64,000 nt of DNA. Origin: Prosthecobacter fusiformis (lineage in GTDB: Bacteria > Verrucomicrobiota > Verrucomicrobiia > Verrucomicrobiales > Verrucomicrobiaceae). Below the pieces are notes generated by a model. That model did no database searches. It was not told the origin of the DNA and saw only the letters and a program-made list of their open reading frames with translations. Numbering within the stretch: position 1 is the first letter of the stretch; the number at the start of each line of letters is the position of its first letter. The stretch is taken from positions 124,001-188,000 of the forward strand of contig NZ_SOCA01000009.1 in assembly GCF_004364345.1 (NCBI RefSeq), written 5' to 3'. Made by a program: the position numbers and the translations under genes. This document shows, piece after piece, positions 55,432 to 63,774 of the stretch.

Positions 55432-55674
55432 TTAATAGTGGCGGTAGCTGCGGCGGTGACCCGAGTGGTGATGGTGCCCGCGATGTGAGCGGTAGTTGTT
55501 GTTATTGTTGGCCAGGCCATAGGCGAGCAGGCCCACTGCGGCTGCGCCGACAACGGCGGTGCCGGGGTCCACCACCTGGATAGGACGGCCGTAAGCATCA
55601 TACGCAGTGGTACAACTCGTGACAGTGGTAATGAGGGTGACGGCGGCCACCAGACGAATCAATGAAGTTTTCAT
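55432..55674 (-). CDS. Small lipoprotein with His/Arg/Tyr-rich tail
   Basis: The 80-residue lipoprotein has a lipobox (TVTSC) and a Gly/Ala-rich hydrophobic stretch (AVVGAAAVGLLAYGLA), then NNNNN and a basic, His/Tyr-rich tail (SHRGHHHHSGHRRSYRHY). The tail could bind metal or nucleic acid/polyanions. The hydrophobic stretch resembles glycine-zipper lipoproteins. Function unknown. Confidence 0.65.
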   Translation of the reverse strand: MKTSLIRLVAAVTLITTVTSCTTAYDAYGRPIQVVDPGTAVVGAAAVGLLAYGLANNNNNYRSHRGHHHHSGHRRSYRHY

Positions 55675-55800
55675 ACACTGATTCTGACGGGAGCCTCCCC
55701 CGCCTATTCAAAAAACAATGCTGAATTTCCGAGATTCAGACAGTGGCATGCCGACCCGTGGACTAACGTTTATGCCAATGAGGCAGCGAGCGTCTCCAAT

Positions 55801-56784
55801 TTATTTCTTTGCTGCGGTCCAGCGTTCCACTTGGTTTTCGATTGCGGGAAGGGTTTTGAGGTATTCGTAGAGGGCACCCAGGTCCTCCTTGGTCATGCCT
55901 GAATACATGGTCCAGGGCATGACGGTCTGCATTTCGCCCTTGCTGGCATCCACCGGTGGGGGGGTGAATGTAGCAGGGTCATAAGCCTTGAAGCGTTCCA
56001 CAAACATCTGCTTCGTCCAGGCACCAATGCCCGTGGTCGCGTGAGGGGTGATATTGGGAGAGCGGACGGTACCGCTGGGCATGGCAAATTCGAATCCACC
56101 CGCATAAGGTTCCCCTGCAGGCTTTCCCTGGACCATTTTGGTGTGGCATTCGGTGCAGCCTGCGGCGTTGGCCAGATAACCGCCATAGGCTACCGCGTCA
56201 GAGGGTGCGGGTAGGGTGACGGGTGCTGCAGGCCTCGGCATCAGGTGCATGATGATATTTACCGGCGGAGCCGCTTTGGAAGGAGTCGTGCTGTTTTCCA
56301 CCGCAGGCAGACTGCGGATATAAGCCATGATGCTGTAGATGTCCTCCGTCGCCATTTTCCGATAAGCCGGATAAGGCATGATGGGGAATAACGGATGGCC
56401 GTCCTTGCTGACGCCGCTGGCGATGGCGCGATAAAGTTCCCCGTCGCTCCAGTCCTTCAAAGCATGAGGGGTGATATTCGGGGCGATGAAGGCCCCGGGA
56501 AAATTCATCGTCTCGTCAAAGCGTTCGCCGCCCATGCCGAGAGTACCTGGCTTCAGCGGGCCGGAAAACAGCGCCCAGTCCCGGCTGCTATGACAATCCA
56601 TGCATACAGCCACATTGTGGGCTAAATACTTCCCGCGCGCGATGCGCTCGGATGTCGCCTCGACCCTCAGCTCCTGCTGAACAGGGATGGCAGGCAAGAA
56701 ATTGACCACAAACAATGCGCTTGCTGCACCGAGAAGAATAACAACGGCGACGAGGATGGCCAGGATTTTAAGCGGCTTTTTCAT
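55801..56784 (-). CDS. Diheme membrane-anchored cytochrome c
   Basis: The 327-residue protein has an N-terminal signal anchor (LAILVAVVILLGAASALFVVNF) and two class I-type heme-binding motifs, CMDCH (Cys61-His65) and CTECH (Cys210-His214), with distal methionines likely in the IMPYPAYRKM and VMPWTMYSGM stretches. It is a periplasmic electron carrier of the c-type dehydrogenase/terminal-acceptor kind. The partner dehydrogenase is not in the window. Confidence 0.9.
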   Translation of the reverse strand: MKKPLKILAILVAVVILLGAASALFVVNFLPAIPVQQELRVEATSERIARGKYLAHNVAVCMDCHSSRDWALFSGPLKPGTLGMGGERFDETMNFPGAFIAPNITPHALKDWSDGELYRAIASGVSKDGHPLFPIMPYPAYRKMATEDIYSIMAYIRSLPAVENSTTPSKAAPPVNIIMHLMPRPAAPVTLPAPSDAVAYGGYLANAAGCTECHTKMVQGKPAGEPYAGGFEFAMPSGTVRSPNITPHATTGIGAWTKQMFVERFKAYDPATFTPPPVDASKGEMQTVMPWTMYSGMTKEDLGALYEYLKTLPAIENQVERWTAAKK

Positions 56785-56865
56785 GGGGGTGCAGTCTGCT
56801 AGTCGAAAGCCGTCTGAATTTCAAGAGGTAGGAGTGAGCGCACCAATTACAGATTGTGCCACCTG

Positions 56866-57426
56866 CTATTCCCGGGTGTCTTCCCCCTGACCGAGGCGGG
56901 GCTCATAACCTTTGGCAATACGCTCAATCCAAGGCGCATACTTTTTCTCTTCAGCATGTGGATAATTGATGCCCCATCCTGAGACATAATGTTTGTTAGC
57001 TGTGAAGCGTTCGTAGAATGCGGAGCCGTCCTCGCTGACTCCAGAGATGACGTACCAGTCCTTCGTCTTGCGCTTGTAAGTGACTTTACGGCCAGGGAGG
57101 TTGAGGTCCGTTTTATACCTCGCATCAATGTCGTCATTTCCTTCGATAAAAAAAGCGCTGTAAACGTGGAACTGAACCTGGTTATCCAGGGAGGCGAAGG
57201 CCTGGCCGTCGCCATTGTACGGTGGGATCAGCGCGCGCATCCCGGGTGGAACAGGGATCACGGCACCAAAGCGGGCATTTTTGTAGATCATCCAGCCATC
57301 GGCTCCAAGGGTCACTGGGACTTGGACTTCTTCTTCTTCCTGCTGAGCCCCGAGATGAGGAGCATTCAGAGCGAATAATGAGAGGGCACAGATGAGGAGA
57401 CCATGGAATGTAGGGGCAGGCTTCAT
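56866..57426 (-). CDS. Exported protein of unknown function
   Basis: The 186-residue protein has a signal peptide (ending APHLGAQ), a Glu-rich stretch, and a conserved-looking domain (WMIYKNARFGAVIPVPPGM, then WYVISGVSEDGSAFYERF). This pattern resembles small secreted lipid- or stress-related proteins seen in many bacteria, but no family is certain. It has no clear operon partner. Confidence 0.6.
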   Translation of the reverse strand: MKPAPTFHGLLICALSLFALNAPHLGAQQEEEEVQVPVTLGADGWMIYKNARFGAVIPVPPGMRALIPPYNGDGQAFASLDNQVQFHVYSAFFIEGNDDIDARYKTDLNLPGRKVTYKRKTKDWYVISGVSEDGSAFYERFTANKHYVSGWGINYPHAEEKKYAPWIERIAKGYEPRLGQGEDTRE

Positions 57427-57495
57427 GAGAAATTCCGGTGTTATCAGATGCCCACTTCTATCCTAAACAAGGCAAATCTGCCAGCACTGTTCCAA

Positions 57496-58377
57496 TCAAG
57501 AGTCGATGGCCGAGAGCCAGTCTAGACGGAACTGCAGTTTTGCTTTACGCTCCGCATTTGGATTTGGATATAGGATGGGATACCAGGCAGACATGACGGC
57601 TGCTCTCGCGACGAGGCATTGATGAAGGGCTTGCTCGTTGTAGCTGCCACCCGCTTCAAGGTAAGCGTTGAGGATCTGGTTCACCGTTTCGTGGTCTTCT
57701 TCCAAAATCCGGGCGTTCCAGATGACAGAGGCGAGATCCCATTCGACAGGCCCAGAAAAGGTATCCTCCCAGTCTGTCCATAAAAGGCCAATTGTGGTGT
57801 TCATGAGATTCCCAAGGTGGGCATCTCCATGAAGCGGCTGATGCGGGAAAGTGTCCAGAATGGCAGTGGATTCCGTCAAATGCCGGCGCAGCAAATCAAG
57901 CGTGGCAGCAGGCAATAGCTGGCGCTGTGCCAGAGTGTCCAGCAGAGCCAGGCTTTCTGTGAGGATGGCCAGCTTTGGCAGAACTGCCGGGAAGCTCCGC
58001 AAAAGATCATGGCACTGCCACAGGGTTCTGCCTACACCCTTCGGCTCGGGTGGAGCCGGGACCGCAGTAACGTATAACCAATAGTTAATTGGATACCCCA
58101 GGTGCTGATGCGGTCCTGGAGGCAGAGCTGGATGAAGCGGAATGATGGGTGCTCCATGTTGCGTGAGATGGAGAGCCATCGCATTTTCTCGCGCAAACCA
58201 TTCCGTGCCCTGCCGTGGCCCGTCCACATCCTGTACCACTCGGGCGACGAGGGTCTCCGTCAGCCGGAGCACCAGGGTGCTTCCGTCTTGAAGAATATCG
58301 CAGCGGTCCGGTGTGATGCCATGAGCCTGGGCGGTTTCCGTGGCGGCGCGGATGGGGAGCGTAAGATGTGACATCAA
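57496..58377 (-). CDS. Aminoglycoside-phosphotransferase-fold kinase
   Basis: The 293-residue protein has the APH/protein-kinase-like fold with catalytic loop LHGDAHLGNLM and the metal site LLWTDWEDTFSGPVEWDLAS (DWED in place of the usual DFD). It is closest to the phosphotransferase/choline-kinase-like families. The substrate is unknown. An ATG at 58374 is an equivalent start. It lies 36 bases before pyrC's end on the same strand. Confidence 0.82.
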   Translation of the reverse strand: MMSHLTLPIRAATETAQAHGITPDRCDILQDGSTLVLRLTETLVARVVQDVDGPRQGTEWFARENAMALHLTQHGAPIIPLHPALPPGPHQHLGYPINYWLYVTAVPAPPEPKGVGRTLWQCHDLLRSFPAVLPKLAILTESLALLDTLAQRQLLPAATLDLLRRHLTESTAILDTFPHQPLHGDAHLGNLMNTTIGLLWTDWEDTFSGPVEWDLASVIWNARILEEDHETVNQILNAYLEAGGSYNEQALHQCLVARAAVMSAWYPILYPNPNAERKAKLQFRLDWLSAIDS

Positions 58378-58413
58378 AATCCAGGGCAGTAGTGGTGGAC
58401 AGGATGCCGTGAT

Positions 58414-59508
58414 TCAGGCCAAAATCCGCCAAGTCAGCTCCAGACCCATGCCTGCGGGCAGAGGCATGACGGGTCCGGCGGGTGTCTCCAGGACCGGTGT
58501 CTGTGAGGCTGTCTTTTCCATCCGGAACCTCTTTGATGATGCAGGGAAGCCGTAATAGGCAGGTCCGTTAAGACTCAGGAAACGCTCAAAGAGTGTTTGT
58601 CCATCGGAGCTGCCCAGATCGGCACCTGCTTCTTCAAAAGCCATTGCATAGAGCTGGGGTGCGCAACCCCCGGTGAAGCAGCCTGCTGCACAGCCACAGG
58701 CGGTGGCTTTGGTCGTGTGGGGAGCGCTGTCGGTTCCTGCGAAAAACTTGGTCTGCCCGGCCTTGGTGACCTGCTGGCGTAAAGCTGTGCGGTCATCCTG
58801 AAACTTGACGATAGGAAGGCAGTAAAGGTGATACTTCAGCCCCTGAATCAAATGCCCCAAGGTGTAAAGCAGATGCTGGGGCGTGATGGTCGCACCCACA
58901 TGCTCCGGTGCGGCCGCGACGAACTCTGCAGCCGTGCGTGTGGTGATGTGCTCACAGACGATGCGCAGTTTCGGATGTGCTGCTAGCAGGCGCGGCATCC
59001 GCTCGGAATAGAAGCGTGTCTCAGCATTCTGCTGCGCATCAATGTAGTCTGGTCCGCTCAGCGCGTGCTGCTCACCATGAATGCAGAGGATAATGCCATG
59101 CTCCTCCATGGCCCCGAAAACCTCACCTCCGATGAGGTCATCCATCGGCATACCATGTTCGGAGTTGGTCGTGCCGTGAGGCGGATAATATTTGCAAGCA
59201 CGCAGCAGGCCTGTGGCAGCCCCTTCGCGAATCATTTCCGCCGTGGTCTGACGGGTCAGGTAAAGAGGGACGATGAGCTGCTCAAACGCATCCGCTCCCG
59301 CTGCACGCAACTCGGCAGAATAGCTTTCGATGGACCAGCCATCCGCCTGCGCCGCACCGGACACTTTGGAAACAGGCGGCTGGGTATTCGGCATCGCCAG
59401 TGCTCCTGCGCATCCCATGTCATGATGAGCCTGGATATAAGCCGCCGTGGCAGGTCCTTGGCGGAAGTGAGTGTGGAGGTCAAACCATCTGGGCAGATCA
59501 AGTGTCAT
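58414..59508 (-). CDS. pyrC: Dihydroorotase
   Basis: PyrC closes carbamoyl-aspartate to dihydroorotate in pyrimidine synthesis. The 364-residue type-II enzyme has the metal-binding DLHTHFRQG, the catalytic/metal LVYTLGHL-type histidine region, and DSAPHTTKAT with the conserved Asp. Length and motifs match the homodimeric PyrC family (E. coli type). The substrate loop with Arg20/Asn44-type residues is present (MPNTQPPV). A hairpin precedes its start. Confidence 0.92.
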   Translation of the reverse strand: MTLDLPRWFDLHTHFRQGPATAAYIQAHHDMGCAGALAMPNTQPPVSKVSGAAQADGWSIESYSAELRAAGADAFEQLIVPLYLTRQTTAEMIREGAATGLLRACKYYPPHGTTNSEHGMPMDDLIGGEVFGAMEEHGIILCIHGEQHALSGPDYIDAQQNAETRFYSERMPRLLAAHPKLRIVCEHITTRTAAEFVAAAPEHVGATITPQHLLYTLGHLIQGLKYHLYCLPIVKFQDDRTALRQQVTKAGQTKFFAGTDSAPHTTKATACGCAAGCFTGGCAPQLYAMAFEEAGADLGSSDGQTLFERFLSLNGPAYYGFPASSKRFRMEKTASQTPVLETPAGPVMPLPAGMGLELTWRILA

Positions 59509-59544
59509 GCTGTTCTGTTAGCGCGAGAAAGCGAGGGATCAATA

Positions 59545-59582
59545 CCCAGGTGAAAGAGTCGTGATGACTCCTTCATCCTGGG
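59545..59582 (-). promoter_or_regulatory. Hairpin in the pyrC leader
   Basis: An imperfect hairpin (cccagg.gaa.gagtc / gactc.ttc.cctggg with small bulges and a 5-base loop) lies 37 bases upstream of the pyrC start on its transcript. It could end the transcript of the upstream gene or form a leader that controls pyrC. No T-run follows. Confidence 0.4.
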
Positions 59583-59628
59583 CTATATGCCGCGTCTGCT
59601 GAGCTTACCGCTAATGAACCCTTCGCGT

Positions 59629-59910
59629 CTAACGCGGCCTTATTTTCGAACCCGCACTTCCACGCCAGAGCTTGTGAAGCCCGTGGACCACGAGGCAGGC
59701 CAGAACGCTGAGGCAAGCCATGAAGAGGCCCCACCGCAGGTGTGAAGCCACGGCGGTGGAGACGCTGATCCCGGTGATAAGCGCCACATAAGCAGCCATG
59801 CATACAGGACACTTGGGCATCAGGATGAGCGTCACACTGGAAAGGAGAAAGCCTGTGAAGTGCGTCACTCGTCGTTTTGACACTTCTGTGCAGCAGGGAA
59901 GTTTGTTCAT
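59629..59910 (-). CDS. Small membrane protein with CPxC motif
   Basis: The 93-residue protein has about two or three transmembrane segments and a CPVC motif at the start of one (MPKCPVCMAAYVALITGISVS), plus a CC pair near the N-terminus (KLPCC). The pattern KCPxCxAAYxALxTGxGxS recurs in small proteins of Verrucomicrobiota and Planctomycetota as I recall it. It could be a thiol-redox or metal-binding membrane protein. Its start overlaps the DUF899 stop by four bases, so both are one operon. Confidence 0.65.
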   Translation of the reverse strand: MNKLPCCTEVSKRRVTHFTGFLLSSVTLILMPKCPVCMAAYVALITGISVSTAVASHLRWGLFMACLSVLACLVVHGLHKLWRGSAGSKIRPR

Positions 59911-60725
59911 CTATGTGCGGCGGGTTGGCAGCAGGACGTTGTGTTGGGAATCGCGGGACCATATTGATCATGGTGACGCCACCAGACCCCGCCCTCTTCA
60001 TTGCGACCTAGCGGAGCCCGATCCAGCCAGGGATACATGCCCCACAGACCGTCCACACCCCGCGAGTAGGTGGAGTAAGTGTGATAGACTGTGCCGTCTT
60101 TCTGGATGAATGCACTCATCCCTGGTCTCTGCCGAAGATAGGTCGGTGTATTGACACCGCAGAGAGTGGCAAATTCGAATTCAGCCCCTTCGCCTCCACC
60201 CGGTTCACCAGCACGCCATTGCTGCTGCGGCTCCCGGGTAAAATTATAGTCGAGCCCCTCACGCTGCTGAGCTTCGGTATAGGAGGCGCAAAAATCGGAG
60301 TTGAAATCGCCGCCCATGGATGAAGCCCAAGGAAAGGTCCAATCCATGCGCTTCCTGAAGGCCAGGAGTTTTTCCAGGGGTGCCAGTGACACTGCTGTCA
60401 GCATGACATCGTGATTGGCCAGGTGAACACAAATGCCGTTAAACCCATCCGCAATGGACGAGCAGGAGGGACAGCCTGCCGTGTAGTCCGGTCCATACAT
60501 AAAATGATAAACCAGTAGCTGGGAACGGCCCTGAAATAGGTCCTCCAGCCGGGCCTCGCCAGCTTCGGTCATGAAGGGGTAATCTTTGGCGACTGGCACC
60601 CATGGCAACTGTTGGCGGCGCTGGGCCAGCTCGTCACTTTTCCGAGTGAGTTCCTTTTCTGCTTTCAGCAGTTCCATGCGTTCTGTGAGCCATTCTTCAT
60701 GGGTTCCGATTCGGTGTGCGGTCAT
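59907..60725 (-). CDS. DUF899 thioredoxin-like protein
   Basis: The 272-residue protein starts with HEEWLTERMELLKAEKELTRKSDELAQRRQQLPWVPV and has a thioredoxin-like domain with GCPSCSSIADGFNG (CxxC) near residue 100, both typical of DUF899. Family members have been annotated as dithiol-disulfide isomerase-like, but function is unproven. It is divergent from the regulator gene at 60848, and heads an operon with the CPxC membrane protein. Confidence 0.85.
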   Translation of the reverse strand: MTAHRIGTHEEWLTERMELLKAEKELTRKSDELAQRRQQLPWVPVAKDYPFMTEAGEARLEDLFQGRSQLLVYHFMYGPDYTAGCPSCSSIADGFNGICVHLANHDVMLTAVSLAPLEKLLAFRKRMDWTFPWASSMGGDFNSDFCASYTEAQQREGLDYNFTREPQQQWRAGEPGGGEGAEFEFATLCGVNTPTYLRQRPGMSAFIQKDGTVYHTYSTYSRGVDGLWGMYPWLDRAPLGRNEEGGVWWRHHDQYGPAIPNTTSCCQPAAHR

Positions 60726-60847
60726 GTGTATTCCTCCGTGGATTGAAATGTTGGTTTCCTGATCGTGACAACCCTGTTTGGGCTAGCCGGGATCAAGTTA
60801 TCGCTTGGCAGCAGCGTGTGTGAGTGACAACGGTGGCGTGATTTTTC

Positions 60848-62068
60848 ATGGACTCGCTCATCACTGCGGCTGCCTCTGCCCTCGCTGCGGGTGACCCCCT
60901 GCGTGCCCTGAATTGTGTGGCTCTGCGTGAAGACGCACCCGCTCTGGCACTGAGGGGCATCGCCATGGCACAATTGGGGGATCTCACTCAGGCTCGCCAT
61001 CTTTTGAAGCGGGCCGCGAGAGCCTTTGGGCCGAAGCAGGCCGTGGCCCACGCCCGTTGTGTGCTCGCCCAGGCGGAGATCGCCTTTGTCTCCCGGGACC
61101 TAGGATGGCCGGTGAAAGCGCTCGCCGCAGCCCAGGCAGCTCTTGAGCAAAATGGGGATGCGATCAATGCCATCCATGCCTGCCATCTCCAGGCCAGACG
61201 CTCTCTTTTGTTAGGCCAATTAGATGAAGCAGAGCGAGTGCTGAGGGCAGTGGAGCCGGCGCTTTTGCCACCCATACGGCGCGCTGCGCATGAAATGATC
61301 CTTGCAGGCATCGCCATGCAGCGGCTGCGCACGGCTCCTGCACGTGCAGCCTTGGTCCGTGCTCAAGCCGCTGCCGATCTCTCCCGCATCCCAGCTTTAA
61401 AGGCAGAGGTAGCGACTGCTGCGGAGCGTTTGGATGCACCGGTGGCGCGGCACATTGCGGGTGGCAAAGAACGCCTCATTGCCCTGGCAGATGTGGAGGA
61501 CTTATTAGCCTCAGGGACACTGGTGGTGGATGCCTGCCGTCGTGTCGTGCGTCGTGGTAAAGTGGTGGTCCCGCTGGCTTCACGTCCGGTCCTGTTTGCC
61601 CTGGCGCGCGCATTAGCAGAAGCCTGGCCTAACGATGTATGCCGAACGGATCTCCTGCGAGCCGCCTTTCAGGCAAAGCGGGTAGATGAATCCCATCGCG
61701 CACGGCTGCGGGTCGAGATGGGTCGCCTGCGTCAGTTGCTGCGGCCATTAGCCGATGTGCTGGCAACCTCACGTGGTTTTGTACTTCAACCTCGCCAAGC
61801 CTCCGCCGTGAACGTTTTAGCCTGGCCGGTGGAGGAGGAGTATGGCGCGGTGCTGGCCTTTCTTGCCGATGGTGAGGCCTGGTCCAGCTCCGCCCTCGCC
61901 TTGGCTCTCGGCATCAGCCAGAGGACGGTGCAGCGTTCTCTCGACACTCTAGCGGCTGAGGGAAAAGTACAATGGTTTGGGCGTGCGCGTGCGCGGCGTT
62001 GGACAACCGCGACAGTGCCAGGATTCACGACGATAATGTTACTCCCCACCCTGTTATCCGACGGTTAG
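60848..62068 (+). CDS. TPR/winged-helix transcriptional regulator
   Basis: The 406-residue protein has an N-terminal Ala-rich helical part with TPR-like repeats (about 1-190), an OmpR-like winged helix at about 225-318 (VVDACRRVVRRGKVVVPLASRPVLFALARAL, then LRVEMGRLRQLLRPLADVLATSRGFVL), and a C-terminal helix-turn-helix (SSALALALGISQRTVQRSLDTLAAEGKV). It probably controls the divergent DUF899 operon or itself. It is followed one base later by the beta-propeller gene. Confidence 0.75.
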   Translation: MDSLITAAASALAAGDPLRALNCVALREDAPALALRGIAMAQLGDLTQARHLLKRAARAFGPKQAVAHARCVLAQAEIAFVSRDLGWPVKALAAAQAALEQNGDAINAIHACHLQARRSLLLGQLDEAERVLRAVEPALLPPIRRAAHEMILAGIAMQRLRTAPARAALVRAQAAADLSRIPALKAEVATAAERLDAPVARHIAGGKERLIALADVEDLLASGTLVVDACRRVVRRGKVVVPLASRPVLFALARALAEAWPNDVCRTDLLRAAFQAKRVDESHRARLRVEMGRLRQLLRPLADVLATSRGFVLQPRQASAVNVLAWPVEEEYGAVLAFLADGEAWSSSALALALGISQRTVQRSLDTLAAEGKVQWFGRARARRWTTATVPGFTTIMLLPTLLSDG

Positions 62069-62069
62069 A

Positions 62070-62738
62070 ATGGACCCCATGAACCCAACATCCCCAGCCG
62101 ATATTGTTTGCGAATTTGGTCCTTTTCCGGGCAACGCCAAAGTTCACGGAGTCACCTACGATGGCGAGGTTGTCTGGTGGGCCTCGGACAATAAACTCAA
62201 TGCGCTCGATCCTGCTAGTGGTGAGATCGTCCGTTTCCTGGAGGTGCCCGCCCATTCTGGGACTGCCTATGACGGCAAACATCTCTACCAGATCTCCGAG
62301 GGCCGCATTCAGAAGATCAATCCTGAAACTGGCGATATCCTCACCACCATCCCTGCCCCTACTGCCGATGACAACACTGGCCTCGCCTGGGGTGAAGGCA
62401 GCCTCTGGATTGGCCAGCGTGATGGCCGCAAAATTCATCAGCTTGATCCTCAAACCGGAGCCATCCTCCGCACCATTCCCTCCAACCGTGTCGTCACGGG
62501 TGTGACCTGGGTGGATGGCGATCTCTGGCACGGCACCTGGGAAGATGATAGCGAGTTGCGCCGCATCGACCCTCACTCCGGCGAGGTTTTAGAAAGCCTC
62601 GCCATGCCTCCTGGCATCGGCGTTTCCGGCCTCGAATCCGATGGTAAAGATCGCTTCTTTTGCGGCGGTGGCAGCGCCGGAAAGTTGAGGGTGGTGCGCA
62701 GGCCCAAGCGCCGGACTCATGCAGGTGGTGGTGCTTAA
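62070..62738 (+). CDS. Beta-propeller (glutamine cyclotransferase/Vgb-like) protein
   Basis: The 222-residue protein has repeats of the form LDPASGEIVRFLE, INPETGDILTTIPAP, LDPQTGAILRTIPSN, IDPHSGEVLESLAM, each preceded by an Asp/Gly/Trp-rich strand, giving a propeller of about five blades. Similarity to glutamine cyclotransferase or Vgb/YncE-type propellers is suggested. It has no signal peptide and probably sits in one operon with the regulator. Its stop overlaps the LysR stop (TTAA). Confidence 0.7.
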   Translation: MDPMNPTSPADIVCEFGPFPGNAKVHGVTYDGEVVWWASDNKLNALDPASGEIVRFLEVPAHSGTAYDGKHLYQISEGRIQKINPETGDILTTIPAPTADDNTGLAWGEGSLWIGQRDGRKIHQLDPQTGAILRTIPSNRVVTGVTWVDGDLWHGTWEDDSELRRIDPHSGEVLESLAMPPGIGVSGLESDGKDRFFCGGGSAGKLRVVRRPKRRTHAGGGA

Positions 62739-63637
62739 TGCACCGAAGAATGAGCGGATTGCAGACGCACATGCTCCATCAGGGCTTTGACGGCTTTCCC
62801 TTGGTAGCGATAAGAGTTCCACATCATTGCCACGGTGCGAAAAGGTTTTTCTCCGGAGAAGGAGCGATAGACGCGCCTATCACTGAGGTCGAGCCTGCGC
62901 GCCATCTCCGGGACGATGGAGACACCATGGTCCAGCGCCACGAGTTCTTGAACGGTTGTGAGCTGGCTGGTGCGCTCGATGGTGACGGGTTGAACCGACT
63001 GCCGCCTGCAGAAGGAGGAAATGTTTTCCGAGAGGCAATGCGCCTCATTTAACATGACAAAAGGATACCCGTCCACGGCCTCAACCAAGAGGGGATCTTG
63101 GGTGGCCAAGGCATGTCCAGCGGGCAGAACGAGGAGCAATTCTTCAGAGAATAGCGGCTCGATCTCCAAAGCCTTTGCAATGATGGGCAGCGCGACGATC
63201 GCCAGATCAATGTCCCCCTGATTGCAGTTTTTAATGAGAGTCTCCGTCGTGTCTTCCTGAACGATCACGGAGATATCGGGATATTTTTCGGCGAAGCTGC
63301 TGAGAAAATTCGGCAGAAAATAAGGTGCGATGGTGGGTATCGTCCCCAGGCGGACGCGGCCTCGGCGGCCAGCTTCATCCAGCTCCGAAAAGGTGTCCTC
63401 GACCAGCTTTAGGATTTTCCTGGCACGCTCAAGGAGGAGCTCGCCAAAGTCAGTCAATACGACCTCGCGCGGTTTGCGCTCAAACAAGGACTGGCCAAGC
63501 TGGTCTTCGAGCTTTTGAATGGCCCGGCTAAGAGCCGATTGAGAGAGATTTAAGTCCGCCGCCGCACGCGTGAAGTTTTTGGCTCGGGCCAGGGCGACGA
63601 AATGTTCGAGCGATTGCAGATCCAGGCCATTTCTCAT
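62735..63637 (-). CDS. LysR-family regulator, OxyR-like, divergent from katG
   Basis: The 300-residue protein has the LysR HTH (LEHFVALARAKNFTRAAADLNLSQSALSRAIQKLEDQLGQSLFERKP) and an effector-binding domain with the Cys in LNEAHCLSENISSFCRRQ (two Cys about eight residues apart, as in the redox-active pair of OxyR). Its divergent position next to an exported catalase-peroxidase suggests peroxide sensing. Assignment as OxyR is inferred, not shown. Confidence 0.85.
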   Translation of the reverse strand: MRNGLDLQSLEHFVALARAKNFTRAAADLNLSQSALSRAIQKLEDQLGQSLFERKPREVVLTDFGELLLERARKILKLVEDTFSELDEAGRRGRVRLGTIPTIAPYFLPNFLSSFAEKYPDISVIVQEDTTETLIKNCNQGDIDLAIVALPIIAKALEIEPLFSEELLLVLPAGHALATQDPLLVEAVDGYPFVMLNEAHCLSENISSFCRRQSVQPVTIERTSQLTTVQELVALDHGVSIVPEMARRLDLSDRRVYRSFSGEKPFRTVAMMWNSYRYQGKAVKALMEHVRLQSAHSSVH

Positions 63638-63644
63638 TCCGGAA

Positions 63645-63698
63645 GCTTAATGATGCGTTAAGCGCATGGCAACCATTCAAATAATGCATTGGATGCAT
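63645..63698. promoter_or_regulatory. Candidate LysR operator in the regulator-katG gap
   Basis: The 137-base gap holds GCTTAA-N7-TTAAGC (63645-63663) and ATGCAT-N3-ATGCAT (63684-63698). The first is a perfect 6-bp dyad lying eight bases from the regulator start, the second a direct/inverted repeat. Either could be a LysR-type T-N11-A site or a promoter element. Confidence 0.5.
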
Positions 63699-63774
63699 CG
63701 CACATCTTCAAGCAAGTGGGAGATGCGGATCCAACCCAATCCGCAACACAACACCCAACCCAACCAAAACAGCT

